64,000 nt of DNA from Diphasiastrum complanatum (GCA_029204225.1 CM055113.1:32138299-32202298), one strand, 5' to 3'. Shown: positions 1-10,512, counted from the stretch's first letter. Made by a program: numbers and translations. The notes: generated from the letters alone by a model not told the origin.

Positions 1-492
1 TTCAAGATGACATGGAGAATCTCACTCTCCTTTATCTTATCACTGATGATCTAAGGAAAAGTCGATTAGCCTATCAAAAAACAGGCCATTCCCAAAGTGA
101 CCTTGAGAAATTGAGGACTTGGCCTTTCAAAGTTGACTACTACCTTTTGAGAAGTGGAAAGGAGGTTAAATGTGTGTGACTCATTACAAGTGCCAACGTG
201 TCATTTCAAACTGAAAAATGAAGAAAAGAAAAAAGTGTGATCTTTCTTTTTACATTAAAAATGGTATCAGAGCCTATCTAAGTGTTTGACGCCTTTATCA
301 TCCAAAGTTTTCAATTTTTCATGAAAATCTAGATCTAAAAGAAATTTTTTTGGTTTTTTACAAGTTTACAGAATTTTGTGGCCAACTTAAAAATTTTTAA
401 CTTGCTCAATACTGAACGGAATTTAAAAAAGATTATATGGCTAGAAAGCCCTTTCAATGCTCTACAATAGTATCTATTCAAATTGAATTACA
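1..492 (+). mobile_element. Copia-like fragment R1, copy 1, with tRNA-iMet primer-site-like motif
   Basis: This stretch recurs almost unchanged at about 14565-15060 and, inverted and more decayed, at about 36770-37270. It contains TGGTATCAGAGCC at 262-274, the usual initiator-Met-tRNA primer binding site of plant LTR elements, preceded by an A/T-rich end. Homology to the other copies stops at about 492, where this copy abuts gene A copy 1. In the inverted copy the neighbouring gag-like frame runs opposite to the direction the primer site implies, so the fragment may combine two elements. No intact protein is present. Confidence 0.6.
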
Positions 493-779
493 ACACCCAG
501 CCACTTTTCATGCTTATCGTAGAAGCTGACAATGAATTTATCGTGTTCCGTCGTGAACTGGAAGCTAACCGTGTTATTGTGTAGCTCATGCAGGTTGTCG
601 GTGTACAATGTGCCGGTAATCGTCTCCAGTACAGCAGAACTAGTGTCAACTATGGCAGAGCCTGCAAAAGTTTTGCTCTCGTCATGTATTTTGAGAGCCA
701 GGAGCTTGATGCCGCTCACCACCTCTCCATGGACATGACCCTGATAAAGGTACTTTTTGCTTACTTGGTCTTGCGCCAT
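474..779 (-). CDS. Gene A copy 1: small unknown protein, 3' end replaced
   Basis: A 101-codon frame starts at the ATG at 779, which has A at -3 and G at +4. It opens MAQDQVSKKYLYQGHVHGE and closely matches copies at 39979 and 58784. The protein is soluble-looking, without signal peptide or membrane segment, and alternates hydrophobic and polar residues as a small beta-rich protein would. I do not recognise the family. After ...KWLGVV the normal tail is lost: the last residues IQFE and the stop come from the adjoining repeat R1. Relative to copy 4 it has QFTTEHDKF where copy 4 has KFKTEHDKF. The open frame continues upstream to 1010, but that part is CACT-repeat leader shared by all copies and is probably untranslated. 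Truncation makes function doubtful. Confidence 0.55.
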   Translation of the reverse strand: MAQDQVSKKYLYQGHVHGEVVSGIKLLALKIHDESKTFAGSAIVDTSSAVLETITGTLYTDNLHELHNNTVSFQFTTEHDKFIVSFYDKHEKWLGVVIQFE

Positions 780-1010
780 GCTTGAAATTAAAGTTGAATG
801 GGTTTGAGGGATGAGCTTCAAGCGAGAGTAGTAGCAGTACCGACGACTCCTGAGAGACCAGCGAGTGAGTGTGAGAGTTGTCACTCCTGAGATGAGACGA
901 GTGAGTGAATGAGTGAGTGAGATCAGGCTATAAACTGCGTCAAGAAGAATAAACTTTTTGTAAAATGATGCTAGATAAAGAAGAATGAACTTTTGAGAAA
1001 GATGTTGCAC
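780..1010 (-). promoter_or_regulatory. Gene A copy 1 leader with CACT/TCTC repeats
   Basis: On the minus strand this holds repeated CACT and TCTC units just upstream of the gene A ATG. The same leader lies before copies 3 and 4 (about 39825-39978 and 58635-58783) and before the remnant at 11838. A TATAG-type A/T motif precedes the CACT cluster in each copy, so transcription probably starts near the cluster. This is an inference from position and conservation. Confidence 0.35.
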
Positions 1011-1199
1011 GATCGATAAAGAAGAATAAACTTTAAGTAAAATATGTTTGAAAAAATAGATGCTACACTATTCTCGAAGAAGCCAAAACTTTATTCACGA
1101 AGATATACTTAGATGCTACACTAACCAGAACAAACTCTATTAAGTAAGAATAAACACTCTTGGAAGAAAGTAGATGCTAGATGAAAATCGCAGGCTTTA

Positions 1200-2640
1200 A
1201 CTAGGATAGCTTCAAATGCCCTTCCACTCTTTGCCACACTCTCTAGTCATATTCCAAATGGTGAATGAGAGAGAAATATATATCACATTGGGCCGATCTG
1301 AATACAATAGCATCGATATGCAAGATAAAAAATGGGCCCACATTATCTCTGGCCATTCAAAATGTAGACTCATGTCTATCCATGGCCGCAAAATCACAAA
1401 TATTGCAAAAGGCATCAATCTTGAATGTGCATGACAGACAAGATGAGAGCCTATACAATTTTCAAAATTGAGATAGATTCATCATTGGTAGTCAACACAC
1501 ATTTTGCAATCCAAAGTGTGTGCTCAAATTTTGAAAAAATAGGTTTGATGAGGGGGAACCATCCTTGACATGCAAAGATCTGTATTTTTTTGTGTTTTAG
1601 AATGTTTGGACTTTACTAGAGCAACTGCAATATATTCATCTACCAATAGGCAATTTGAGTTTTTCAAGTATTGGCTTTTGGTAAAATCTTACCTTGATGT
1701 GCATTGATGACGAACCAAAGCTAAAATCCACTCTAATAATTTGCTCTCTTCTTTCAATAAGGGCTATTCTACTAGATATACTATGTGCACACAATTGAGA
1801 TCCACTATAACATATTTTTTGAAATTGGAAAGTTGCTCTAGATACAAAAATGCCAATACATGCTATCTTGTTGTTTTTACTTAGTTTTTCATTTGTAACA
1901 TCGTATGGTACTTTTACCATGTCACAATGCTAATAAAAAATCGTTATCAATTGGTTTGAATATGGTCACTTGAGTTTGTAATCACATTCAATTGATTTGA
2001 GAACAATAACATCAACTTGCAAGATTAAGAATGGGCCCACAAAATCTCTAGAAATTCAAAATACGGATCAAATATATCTCTGCCCGCAAAATCCCGCATC
2101 CAAAGATAATCGTTCTCGAATGTGAATGTATTGACACATAGTGTGGTGCAAGCTGAGAGTCTATAAAAATTTCAAAATTTGTAACTAACACTCATTATGA
2201 TGTGCTCACATTTTACAATCCAAGCGCATGTGCTCAAATTTTCAAAATAGGTTGTTGAGGTGAAACCATCTCAAACATTTGCGCTTTTTTGTTTTTTATA
2301 ATGTTTGGACTTGAGTAGAACGTCAAGATATTCATCTACCAAAAAAAGGCAACTAGAGTTTTTCACGGATTGGCTTATAGTAAATCTTGTCTCTTACGTG
2401 CATCAATAATGAACCAAAGCTAAAATCTACACTCACAATTTGCTCTCTTTTTTCAATGAGGATTTTAAAAAATACTAAGTACACACACACAATTGAGATA
2501 TTTTGTAACATATTTTTGAAACTAGAAAGTTGCACTAGATACAAAAACACACGTTATATGCTATCTTGTTTTTCATTAAGTTTTGCATTTGTAACATCAA
2601 ATGATACACAAACATTTTCACAAATTCACACACACACACA
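1200..2640 (-). repeat. Upstream repeat block R3 of gene A copy 1
   Basis: Two related sub-blocks (about 1636-1920 and 2353-2590) resemble each other and recur at 12600-13720, 38117-39320, 52389-54230 and 57988-58200. They give short open frames with similar strings such as EKREQIVSVDFSFGS, but frames and strands differ between copies and the strings join no known domain. I read them as non-coding dispersed repeat. Near 1260-1275 this copy has only a short GAGA stretch where other copies have a long tract. Confidence 0.6.
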
Positions 2641-2660
2641 ATAAAACCAAAACCCAAACA

Positions 2661-2663
<3 letters not shown>

Positions 2664-2753
<90 letters not shown>
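2664..2753. repeat. (CT)n microsatellite
   Basis: About 90 bases of uninterrupted CT dinucleotides, preceded by a short CA tract at 2628-2641 and followed by an AT tract. A nearly identical arrangement (CA tract, AAACC run, CT tract) is at 52896-53047, so this belongs to the dispersed R3 unit. The long Ser-Leu and Arg-Glu frames across it are artefacts. Confidence 0.97.
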
Positions 2754-2755
<2 letters not shown>

Positions 2756-2873
2756 AATATATATATATGTCTCAATAAATTCAATTGTCCCCAACCATAA
2801 GGAAATGATTTTCAGTTTCATGCAAATTAGCATTAATTCACATGCAAAAAAATTACATACAATCTCTCTTTCT

Positions 2874-2880
<7 letters not shown>

Positions 2881-2918
<38 letters not shown>
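2881..2918. repeat. (CT)n microsatellite, second tract
   Basis: Nineteen CT units followed after a short gap by a CA tract at 2936-2954. It follows the larger tract by about 130 bases. Confidence 0.95.
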
Positions 2919-2922
<4 letters not shown>

Positions 2923-2999
2923 AATTTCACAAATTCACACACACACACACACACAAATGCATCTCTCTTATACTATATCTTTTCTTATACACATTAACT

Positions 3000-4050
3000 C
3001 TCTTTCCCTCGCAATTACTCTTTCTCTTTTCTCAAAACCAAAAATCAAAATAGACCATAATTATTATATTCTCATAAAACAAAAACAAACCACATTTCAT
3101 TCAACATATCACTAATGACTGCTAGCCTAACAACTTACAAAATTCATTAAAATCCCCTTGGAACAAGAGCTTTGATCAATTTTAACTTTATTGTCAAGTA
3201 AAAATGAGGAACTAAGGGATTTCTATTTGTTCGTACATAAAGAATGTATGACATTACCACATTTGCCTATTATCATATAAAAGCCCAAAATAATTCTTCC
3301 AACTCAATCTCTTCATGTCCACAATCAAACTTTTTCTTTTGTCGTTGTTGTATCTTTCATGGCTTCAGTAATGCTAGATTTGCCCTTTTGTCAACCCGAC
3401 ACCTGTATATCAAAGAAACCTCTCTTGAGTATACATATGCAGCCTTATCTCTAGTTGCTCCATTTGTTGAAATGTTTGAAATATTGATGGAAGATAGTTG
3501 GCCATGGTTGTCTCTCTCTTGGAGAACGAGAAACCTTCTATATTACACATTTCATAGATTTTGTGCAATTCTATAATGACTAGGCTACCACAATCTCACT
3601 CGTTGTCACCGTCGCCATTAGCTTTTGATGATCAGCTTATTAATAACGAAGCTATGGAGATATTTGGGTAGAATTAGAGATAGACGCATTTGGTTTGGCA
3701 GATTGTGTCACATGATGATGCGGCAAATGATAACGATGAATCACCAAATGAATAAGTGAGACAGTACGATGTATTTCAACTAATTGTAATATTAATCATA
3801 TTGCTCACAGTTGACATCAAACAAGAAGTGTGGACACAAATTGTGGTCAACGTTTTTTTGTGATACATAAATTTCTTTATTCACTTGTGCATATGGCAAC
3901 CAATGTTGATATAAAATGGAGTTCAATGTGTTGATAGGTAACAAATTTCAAAAGTGAGATCCATTTACACTTTGTAACATATCATGGGTTATATCGAGGG
4001 GCCTTTTAAATTTTTCATCAGTCACGGTTTTACCCTAGGTTAGCAAAATG
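3000..4050. other. Stretch with no recognised gene
   Basis: A/T-rich DNA with one open frame of 110 codons at 3244-3576 on the plus strand. That frame is rich in Ser, Phe and Tyr, has no motif I recognise, and no matching frame elsewhere in the window. I see no convincing gene. Confidence 0.5.
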
Positions 4051-4071
4051 TCCTGGAATGCCTCTTGGCCA

Positions 4072-4140
4072 CATTGACCCTCTCTATAACCCTCTTTATA
4101 TCCCTCTCTATATGACCCTCTATAACCCTCTATATAAATG
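4072..4140 (+). repeat. Degenerate CCCTCTATA tandem repeat
   Basis: Seven or so variants of CCCTCTATA(AC) follow one another in about 70 bases. It is not the plant telomere repeat CCCTAAA. The open frame across it is low-complexity Leu/Tyr/Pro. Confidence 0.7.
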
Positions 4141-4289
4141 TTTGAAAAACAAGTTAGAATTTTGTAGGCTTATACCGAGGCCAAAAACCGGATCCGAGGC
4201 TCGAGCTTTCCGCCCCCCACCCACGACTCATTTTGAAAACTCTCTTTCAAAAAAACGATAAAAAAAGCCTTGGAAATCACCCGTCCACT

Positions 4290-4640
4290 TCTAGTGCATG
4301 CCAAACAAAAACAAAGTCCTGAAAATTTGCCACGCATGGTAATATGTTCTGTAAAATTTCCTGGAAATTTGCCATGCGGCAAATTTCTAGCCAGCATGGC
4401 AGTGCCACTCATATTTAAAATTCAAATTAACCTTCCATCTCCCCTTACCAGATTTTCTGTCGACGACGCAAAATTTTGTTGGCGTGGCGATGTCGCACGT
4501 CCATTGCCATGGACTTTGCCACATGATGGCCACAGACATTGCCATGCAAGGGCTGACGGGTCAAATCTCAAGTCAACATCTTATGTGCGTGGCAATTTGT
4601 GTGCCAATGGGCTTATATTTGTAGTTTTATATCTGACTTT
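4290..4640. repeat. Cluster of TTGCCATGC / GCATGGC motifs, possible transposon subterminal repeats
   Basis: The motif TTGCCA(T/C)GC or its complement occurs at least six times in both orientations between about 4327 and 4600. Clustered short motifs in both orientations are typical of subterminal regions of hAT or CACTA elements. The open frame 4270-4662 crosses the cluster and is probably incidental. No terminal inverted repeat was identified. Confidence 0.35.
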
Positions 4641-4994
4641 CATTGTCAAACAGTTAAATTGAACTATCACTGTCAAATAGTTATTTGACTATCATTGTTG
4701 AATAGTTATTTGACGATATATGTACAACTTATTTTTTCAACAGGTCCCTCATCACTCAAGGAAGCAATAAAGATTGAAACAGAAGTCTATCAGAGTCTGA
4801 AGAGTGTAATGAAGAAAAGATATGGTCTAGTAGTTCTGAAGCATAGAGGAGGTGCAAGAGCACCCTGAGCTGAAAGGTCACACCAACTTTAGAGTGTCCA
4901 CTACCACCTGCGGAAAGTCATGGCCACCACACACATAAACATATCTACACACCACCAAAGGGACAAGCCATTCCCACTTAGTTGACAACATCCA

Positions 4995-5042
4995 GAGGCT
5001 GCCAAGCCAGTTATGATAGGAAGCAAGTTGAGTGTGGTTGAG
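4995..5042 (+). pseudogene. 5' part of a UBA-domain exon interrupted by element Y
   Basis: Reading from 4995 this short piece is in frame with the UBA-like segment beginning at 10959 on the far side of element Y once one copy of the TTGAG target duplication is discounted. A possible splice acceptor CAG ends at 4995. Upstream, 4743-4870 has another exon-like stretch preceded by TTTCAACAG, which stops at about 4870. The region looks like an old host gene with an LTR element in an exon. The protein family is judged from the downstream part. Confidence 0.45.
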
Positions 5043-5505
5043 TGTTACAACTCCCTAGGATCATTGACTGCCTTGAAGGTTCCGCACACCCCATACTAGT
5101 GACAATGCACCGTAACCACCCAACCATAGGGTCACAACCGACCCACCCCCATGCCCTGGAGCAGTCGTCATGCCCGGTCAAGCCTCCTACGATAACTGGC
5201 GTCCCATACCACCAGCCATTGCACTCGGCTCTCCCTAGAACACATCTCCTGGCCTGGAGATACATCCTGGCTAATGCATGTGCTCTCCATCCACCAACTC
5301 CTGGGTAGATTGAGTGAATGGAAAGAGGGAAACCCCACCACTATATAGGCATAGCAGAGTGGGTCCCATCAAGCACGGTCCTGTCGGCGACACATGACCA
5401 CCTAGGATGGTAATGCATGGCACCTAAACGTGTCGATAACTCCAGTCCCGCGCCATGCCCCTTGCAAGGCCATCACTGAAGGGTGTACCGTTATGCTACA
5501 TAACA
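5043..5505 (-). repeat. 3' LTR of element Y
   Basis: 463 bases, TG...CA ends in element orientation. Relative to the 5' LTR it has extra bases around 5365-5390 (the 5' LTR lacks the segment after GTGGG) and lacks a 6-base GACATA stretch near the middle. The element's last open frame runs a short way into it before stopping at 5402. Confidence 0.93.
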
Positions 5506-6190
5506 TTCCTCCCCCATAAAAACTTCCTTCTATGGGAAGAAACCTAAGTCTTAAATCATCCTCCTTCTCCCAAGTGTCCTCATCATCTAACATACCTTTC
5601 CAACGAATCAGATGTTCAGAAATCGAACTATTTCTCAGTTGATGTCGTCGAGTATCCATGATCCTTTCTGGTTCATGGGGTACAAAAGCAGTCAAATCTT
5701 CCAATAGAACTAAATCATCTATAGGAATCAGGTCATCTTTCCCACCAAGTTGTTCTTTTAAACGACTAACATGGAATACAGGATGAACCTTAGTTCCAAC
5801 AGGGAGTTCTAGTCTATAAGCAGCCTTACCAATCTTGTTAAGCACTTTGAAAGGACCGCTAAAATGTGGAGATAACTTCGGACATTTTCCCGTTCGAAGT
5901 GTCTTAGAGTCCTTAGGGATTCTAAGATACACCCAATCACCAATCTCAAACTCTCGAGGAGTGTGACTTCGGTTGGCATAGAATTGGGCTCTATCTTGAG
6001 CCAATCTAATGCTTTCCCTAGCCAACTGCAACATTTCCTGCATATCGTGCAATAAATCCACTACAGCTTGAACCTTGAGACCTTTGAGTCCAACGGAGAT
6101 AGGGGAACGAGGCTGAAAGCCATACAAGAGCATAAAAGGACTAAAATAAGTGGTAGAATGCTTCATACTATTGTATCTGAACTCACCCAT
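5402..6190 (-). pseudogene. Element Y integrase C-terminus and chromodomain
   Basis: This 262-codon frame holds the end of the integrase, a GPF..NKIGKAAYRLELP segment typical of the GPY/F module, and then a chromodomain-like stretch with PERIMDTR and EHLIRWKG ... DEDTWE. Chromodomains target such integrases to histone-marked chromatin. The last 40 or so codons read into the 3' LTR and are unlikely to be native. The segment is intact for its length, but the upstream integrase core is broken. Confidence 0.85.
5506..5516 (-). other. Polypurine tract of element Y
   Basis: In element orientation the bases ATGGGGGAGGA lie directly before the 3' LTR, the expected plus-strand primer position. It corresponds to the AAGGGGGAGGGA tract at the same position in element Z. 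Confidence 0.8.
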
Positions 6191-7060
6191 TGGGAGATAC
6201 TTTTCCTAGTCTAATTGTTGCCTGGAAACATATGCACGAAGCATATCTCCCATCGACTAGCTGACACGTTCAGTCTGACCATCGGTTTCTGGGTGATCAA
6301 TAGACGATAGACTTAAACTAGTTTCCAGTCTTTCAAAGACCGCCTACTAGAATTTGCCAGTGAACTTGGAATTACGATCACTAACAATATTGTTCGGCAA
6401 ACCATACAACCTGAACAACTTTTCAACGAAAAGTTGAGCAAGTTCAGAAGCTTTGACAATAGCTTTTGTTGGAATAAACTGTGCCATTTTGGTTAGTCTG
6501 TCAACTACTACCCAGATAGCATCGTGACCCTTCCATGACTTGGGAAGTCCAACCACAAAATCCATGGAAATACTTTCCCATTTCTTGTTGGGAATTTCCA
6601 ATGGATGCAACAAATTAGTTGCTTTGAGTCTTTGTGCTTTATTTACTTGGCATTGTTCACACTTTTGAACGTATGCCTCGATGAGACCTTTCATTTTTGG
6701 CCAATAAAATTCTCTCTTAACAAGGTCAAGCGTCCTCTATATACCAGGGTGTCCCGAGCTGGGGCTATCGTGGCACTCGTGCAGGATTTGGGCCCTAATG
6801 TCTGTGATATCTGGCACACAGACTTTTCCTCTACGGAAAAGCAAACCATTCCGAATGGAATAATCATCAAGTATCTTAAGACCCTTTGCGAGATTTCTTG
6901 GAATCCTGCTTTCCAAGATTGTCTCTCCTTAAAGAGCTTCTTGCCAGGACATCTTGCCAAATATGACCGAAAAACTCATCGATCCGACAAAGATCTCGCA
7001 GAGAAAGATACAACTCAAATTGGAACTCAACAAAGCATAACTAATTAACTTCTCCAATCT
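6191..7060 (-). pseudogene. Element Y integrase zinc finger and core
   Basis: The HHCC finger is recognisable: a HECHDSP...GHPG segment on the minus strand near 6745-6790 and the pair CEQCQ near 6660. The core follows with SMDFVVGLPKSWKGHDAIWVVVDRLTKMA and IVSDRNSKFTG, where the usual second catalytic Asp of the SDRD signature is still seen before RN. A stop interrupts the finger and another break separates the core from the chromodomain frame. It is a dead copy of a DD35E integrase. Confidence 0.85.
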
Positions 7061-7148
7061 GGCTCAAAGTATCAGCAACACAATTTGGCGTACCTCGACG
7101 GTACTTAATATCGAATTCGAACTCTGGAATGAGTTCCGACCAGCGGGC

Positions 7149-7352
7149 CTAATGAAACCTAACGTCTGAGGTATCACAGATATACTTAAGAGATTCATGA
7201 TCTGTCATTACCATGAGTTTGGATCCGTACAAATAATGTCTCCAAATCTTTAACGCATGGATGACAGCAAAAAGTTCCTTCTCATAAGTAGAATATCTAC
7301 TTTGAGCTGGGTCCAACTTCTTGCTCTCGAAAGCCATAGGTCTACCATCCTG
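7149..7352 (-). pseudogene. Element Y RNase H, C-terminal part
   Basis: The frame reads AFESKKLDPAQSRYSTYEKE and DHESLKYI, strongly diagnostic of Ty3/gypsy RNase H. It lies beside the MITE-like insertion that separates it from the N-terminal half at 7597-7822. The equivalent uninterrupted segment is seen in the fragment at 56276-56698. Confidence 0.88.
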
Positions 7353-7596
7353 AACATTGTTTTAGTAATTTTGGGACAATTCCAAGTTCCATTCTTTTCT
7401 TTTCTGAGGTCTTATGCTCAAAATTAAGTTCAATTGCACAAACTTGACAATCACCTATGCCTGAACTTAAGTTCGAGCATATGATCCTTTGCTCGAACTT
7501 AAGTTCAAGCACACAAGCATGTACTAGAGAGAATAGAGAGAAAAATTGATTTGTTCCAAAATCAAGAAATTCACCTCATCTTACTAAAAGAGTGTT
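7353..7596. mobile_element. 244-bp MITE-like insertion in element Y, with internal hairpin
   Basis: Comparison with the uninterrupted homologue at 56380-56400 shows foreign sequence between ACCATCCTG and GTAAAGG. Its ends are imperfect inverted repeats: AACATTGTTTTAGTAA at 7353 and the complement of AACACTCTTTTAGTAA at 7596. Near the middle, 7463-7479 and 7490-7506 form a perfect 17-bp stem with a 10-base loop. No coding capacity. The target duplication is at best an imperfect 3 bp (CTG/TTG). The superfamily is not certain. Confidence 0.7.
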
Positions 7597-8380
7597 TTTG
7601 GTAAAGGACTGCGCCTATCGCATAGTCACTAGCATCTGTTTCCACTAAGAAAGATCCGCTAGGGTCCACTATGTGTAAGATAGGGGCTGTAGACACCAAC
7701 ATCTTCAAAGCTTCAAAGCTTTGATTAAGTTCATCAGTCCAAACAACAAGAGGACTGATCTTCGAACGCCTTCTGGCCTTCTTCTTATTATCCATTTTAG
7801 TTTTCCGTTTGGCTTTCTTCACTCCCTTAAGAAGATTCGTTAAGGCATAATGTTTAATGAATTTATGGAAAAATCATGTGAAGCCTAGAAAAGATTTTAC
7901 TTCCCTAATGGTTTTCAGGATAGGCTAGTCACGAACTTTTTGGACCTTATCATAGTCGATCTCAAAACCTCGATCGGAAATGATATGTCCCAAATACTTG
8001 AGTCGAGTTTGAAAGAACTCACATTTAGACTCCTTAGCATAAAGCTTTGCCTGTCTTAGATTATCTAAGACTATACGCAAATGTGCTTCGTGCTCTTCAA
8101 GAGTCTAACTGTAGATCAGGATGTCATCTAAAACTACCACGAGAAACTTCCCCAGATATGGATGAAGAATATCATTCATCATCTGCTGAAAGGTTGTCGG
8201 GGCATTGGTTAGACCAAAGTGTAAAACTAAACATTCGTAATGGCCATACCTAGTACGAAAGCCAGTTCTGGAACCATCTCCCTCGTGTATTCTAATTTGA
8301 TGGTACCCTAACCTAAGGTCCAATTTGATGAAATATTTAGCACCATTCAATTGGTCCATTAAGTCGTTCATCCAAGGCAA
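7597..8380 (-). pseudogene. Element Y reverse transcriptase palm and start of RNase H
   Basis: Minus-strand reading gives FIKLDLRLGYHQIRI, FGLTNAPTTFQQMMN and a VLDDILIYS catalytic box near 8110-8132, where Y/F-V/I/M-DD is usual. From about 8105 to 7600 the thumb, connection and first RNase H part follow with several frame changes (PSGSFLVETDASDYAIGAVLYQ near 7600-7680). Broken by stops and shifts. Confidence 0.85.
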
Positions 8381-8390
8381 GGAATAGCGG

Positions 8391-9089
8391 TCACTTAATT
8401 GTCATTTTATTAAGCTTTTTGTAATCGACACAAAGATGAATACCACCGTCTTTCTTGCTGGTTAGCAAAACAGGAGCTCCCCAAGGGGATTTATTAGGCC
8501 GAATATGGCCTTTACATAATAACTCCTTAAGTTGACTAGCAACTTCATCTTCTTCCTTCGGGCTCATCCTGTAGGGAAAAAGTGATACAGGAGAGTTGTC
8601 GGGAAGGAGATCTATATGATGGTCTACACCCCATGAGGGGGGAAGACCCTCAGGCAATCGCTCAGGAAATATATCATTATATTCCTCCCTAAGTCTCTTA
8701 AAGATTTTGCCCTCAGGCGAAGATTCTAAATTATCATCTGTAAAAGACAATGCTTTAGGGAAAGATGATACATCAACATTGACATTATGAGTATTAAAAG
8801 CATCTATGTAAGATTCATCTTTCAGATAACATAAATACAAAAAATACTCAGAATTTAAAATACATTGATTTGCTTCATGAACGGTTACAAAAGGTAGATT
8901 TGGCTCATCGTCTTTAAGAGAAACCCATGAGTCATTATGCAAGAAAGAAATAGAATGAGATACATAATCTTTCTTTAAGGACTCATTTCTAGCAAAAAAC
9001 CACTCTTTTTCTAGAATTACATCCACCTTATCTAGATTCATGACATGAAAAGACAAACTATCTATATAGTCTTGAATCTTCACCGGCAC
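8391..9089 (-). pseudogene. Element Y linker and N-terminal reverse transcriptase
   Basis: 232 codons. The second half contains the entry motif of gypsy RTs: [16 protein letters not shown], then [14 protein letters not shown] before a stop. The first half is the protease-RT linker with a DVILEKEWF segment. A stop separates it from the palm segment at 8380. Confidence 0.85.
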
Positions 9090-9322
9090 GTGGGGGACAA
9101 AGTGGTCCAGACCTGTTGCTCCCCACCAACTGCCATCCTAACCACATACTTGTGGTCACTTGGTGCGGTTGCCAGCTGTAGCTTCTGCACCAACTTAGCA
9201 TTAATAAAATTATGCGTAGAACTGTCGTCAAAAAGAATTCTCACAGGTTGGCTGCCTACGAACCCACTCATATGAATGAGTTTGTGAGGTCCAAACACCG
9301 CAATATTAAAACAACAATTCAT
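9080..9322 (-). pseudogene. Element Y aspartic protease
   Basis: A retropepsin-like segment reads PVRILFDDSSTHNFI. The catalytic signature is normally D-S/T-G; here it is D-D-S, so the flap-side Gly is lost and the enzyme would be inactive. The frame overlaps that of the following linker. Confidence 0.75.
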
Positions 9323-9369
9323 ACAAACTATTTCATCTTTAAAAGATACATCAATGCAAGAAATAGAAG

Positions 9370-10301
9370 AATTACCTAGTGCCTTAAAGGAGCGGTCACC
9401 CTTCTTCTATCAATTCGAGAAGTCCTTAGCAAGGTGCCCCTTCTCCATGCAGGAGAAGCACAACCTATTGCTTTTGGCCTTGTCGAGGGCACTTCTTTTT
9501 CTTCTCCGAAGGAGAAGCTTCGCGGACCATGTGCTCCTTGCCCTTTTTGAAAGAAGGACCGACAGAGCATTTGTCTTTGGCTTCGGGCTTTGGTTGCTCT
9601 TTGCGAATTATCGTGTGTGTATCATTGAAAATCCGAGTGAAACACACAGCATCCTCTAAGGATTGTGGCTGATTACGGCATACCTCCAACTGATATTCCT
9701 TGGGCAAGCCCAAAATGGAATGTAGCTTAAGGAGTACCACGTCTATGCAGTTAAAAAACCACTTAGCAGCCTCTTGGAAGTCTTGCAAGTAGACGTCCAA
9801 GGGCTTCGTCCCCATTTGCAACGTGGCAAATCAATGATAATACTCAAAATCATCTAGGACAAGCATAAAGGCAGCCTTAAAAGCTACCTGGAAGTCATCC
9901 CAAGTGGTTGGGACTGTAGCTCGGTCTTTAAGATCCTGAATACGCCTTACTGCGTAAAAACATGATGGGCGCCGTCGAAATACGCGAGCTATCTGGTAGA
10001 TCGTGCATGGAAAAATGCGAAGTCCATCGATCTAACCAAGCTAACACCACATCTTGGTGTCTGTCCTTCTTGTCTCCGATAAAAATTTTTGGAGTAAACA
10101 TTGGCTTTAGGAGAGCTTGTCGAGACTGGGACATAGCCCAAATCTCGGCCTCCGCCCATTCATGTTTTGAACGCATGTCCACAATTTGTTGCTGTAATAA
10201 ATTTTTATGGTGCGCGTCATGTTCTCCATATCAATCATGACAAGACTTGGAGCTCTAGTCTCATCCATAGGGGTGTCCATGGGTAAAGGAGTAACTGGCA
10301 A
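9370..10301 (-). pseudogene. Element Y gag
   Basis: Starts near 10301 and runs through frame changes at about 10200, 9930 and 9460. It holds a retrotransposon-gag domain (AWLDRWTSHF, then LDVYLQDFQEAAKWF), a basic tail and a zinc knuckle at 9419-9460 reading CFSCMEKGHLAKDF, in which the last Cys of the CCHC is Phe. Broken. Confidence 0.8.
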
Positions 10302-10498
10302 AAAACTAGAGGAAAAATGGAGAGCTATGGCATAAAAACTGCAAAAAGGAAAAAGCTAGAGCATAGGGCCTCAAGAAATACCCAACTTGAGAACTAGCAA
10401 CTAGAGAGCAAAAGAACTCTACAACAACTTGGGAGAATGAGGGAAAGGAAGTGAACGTACCTCCTTTAGCCCCTCCCCAAAGCTCCTCTCCATCGACG

Positions 10499-10511
10499 GC
10501 TCTGATACTAG
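10499..10511 (-). other. tRNA-iMet primer binding site of element Y
   Basis: On the minus strand TAGTATCAGAGCC lies two bases from the 5' LTR. It differs from the canonical TGGTATCAGAGCC by one G-to-A change. Confidence 0.85.
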
Positions 10512-10512
10512 C

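Noticed and set aside
474..1010. 178-codon frame as an N-terminally extended gene A protein
   Set aside because: The first 77 codons come from CACT/TCTC leader repeats, differ between copies in frame and length, and the ATG at 779 has good context in all copies.
2535..2924. Arg-Glu and Ser-Leu repeat proteins across the CT tracts (also at 12267, 52492, 52943, 58168)
   Set aside because: These are dinucleotide repeats, open on both strands because CT/GA contains no stop codon.
4072..4140. Interstitial telomere repeat
   Set aside because: The unit is CCCTCTATA, not CCCTAAA, and it is irregular.
4270..4662. 130-codon frame as a gene
   Set aside because: It crosses the repeated TTGCCATGC cluster, has no domain, and shows no exon signals.
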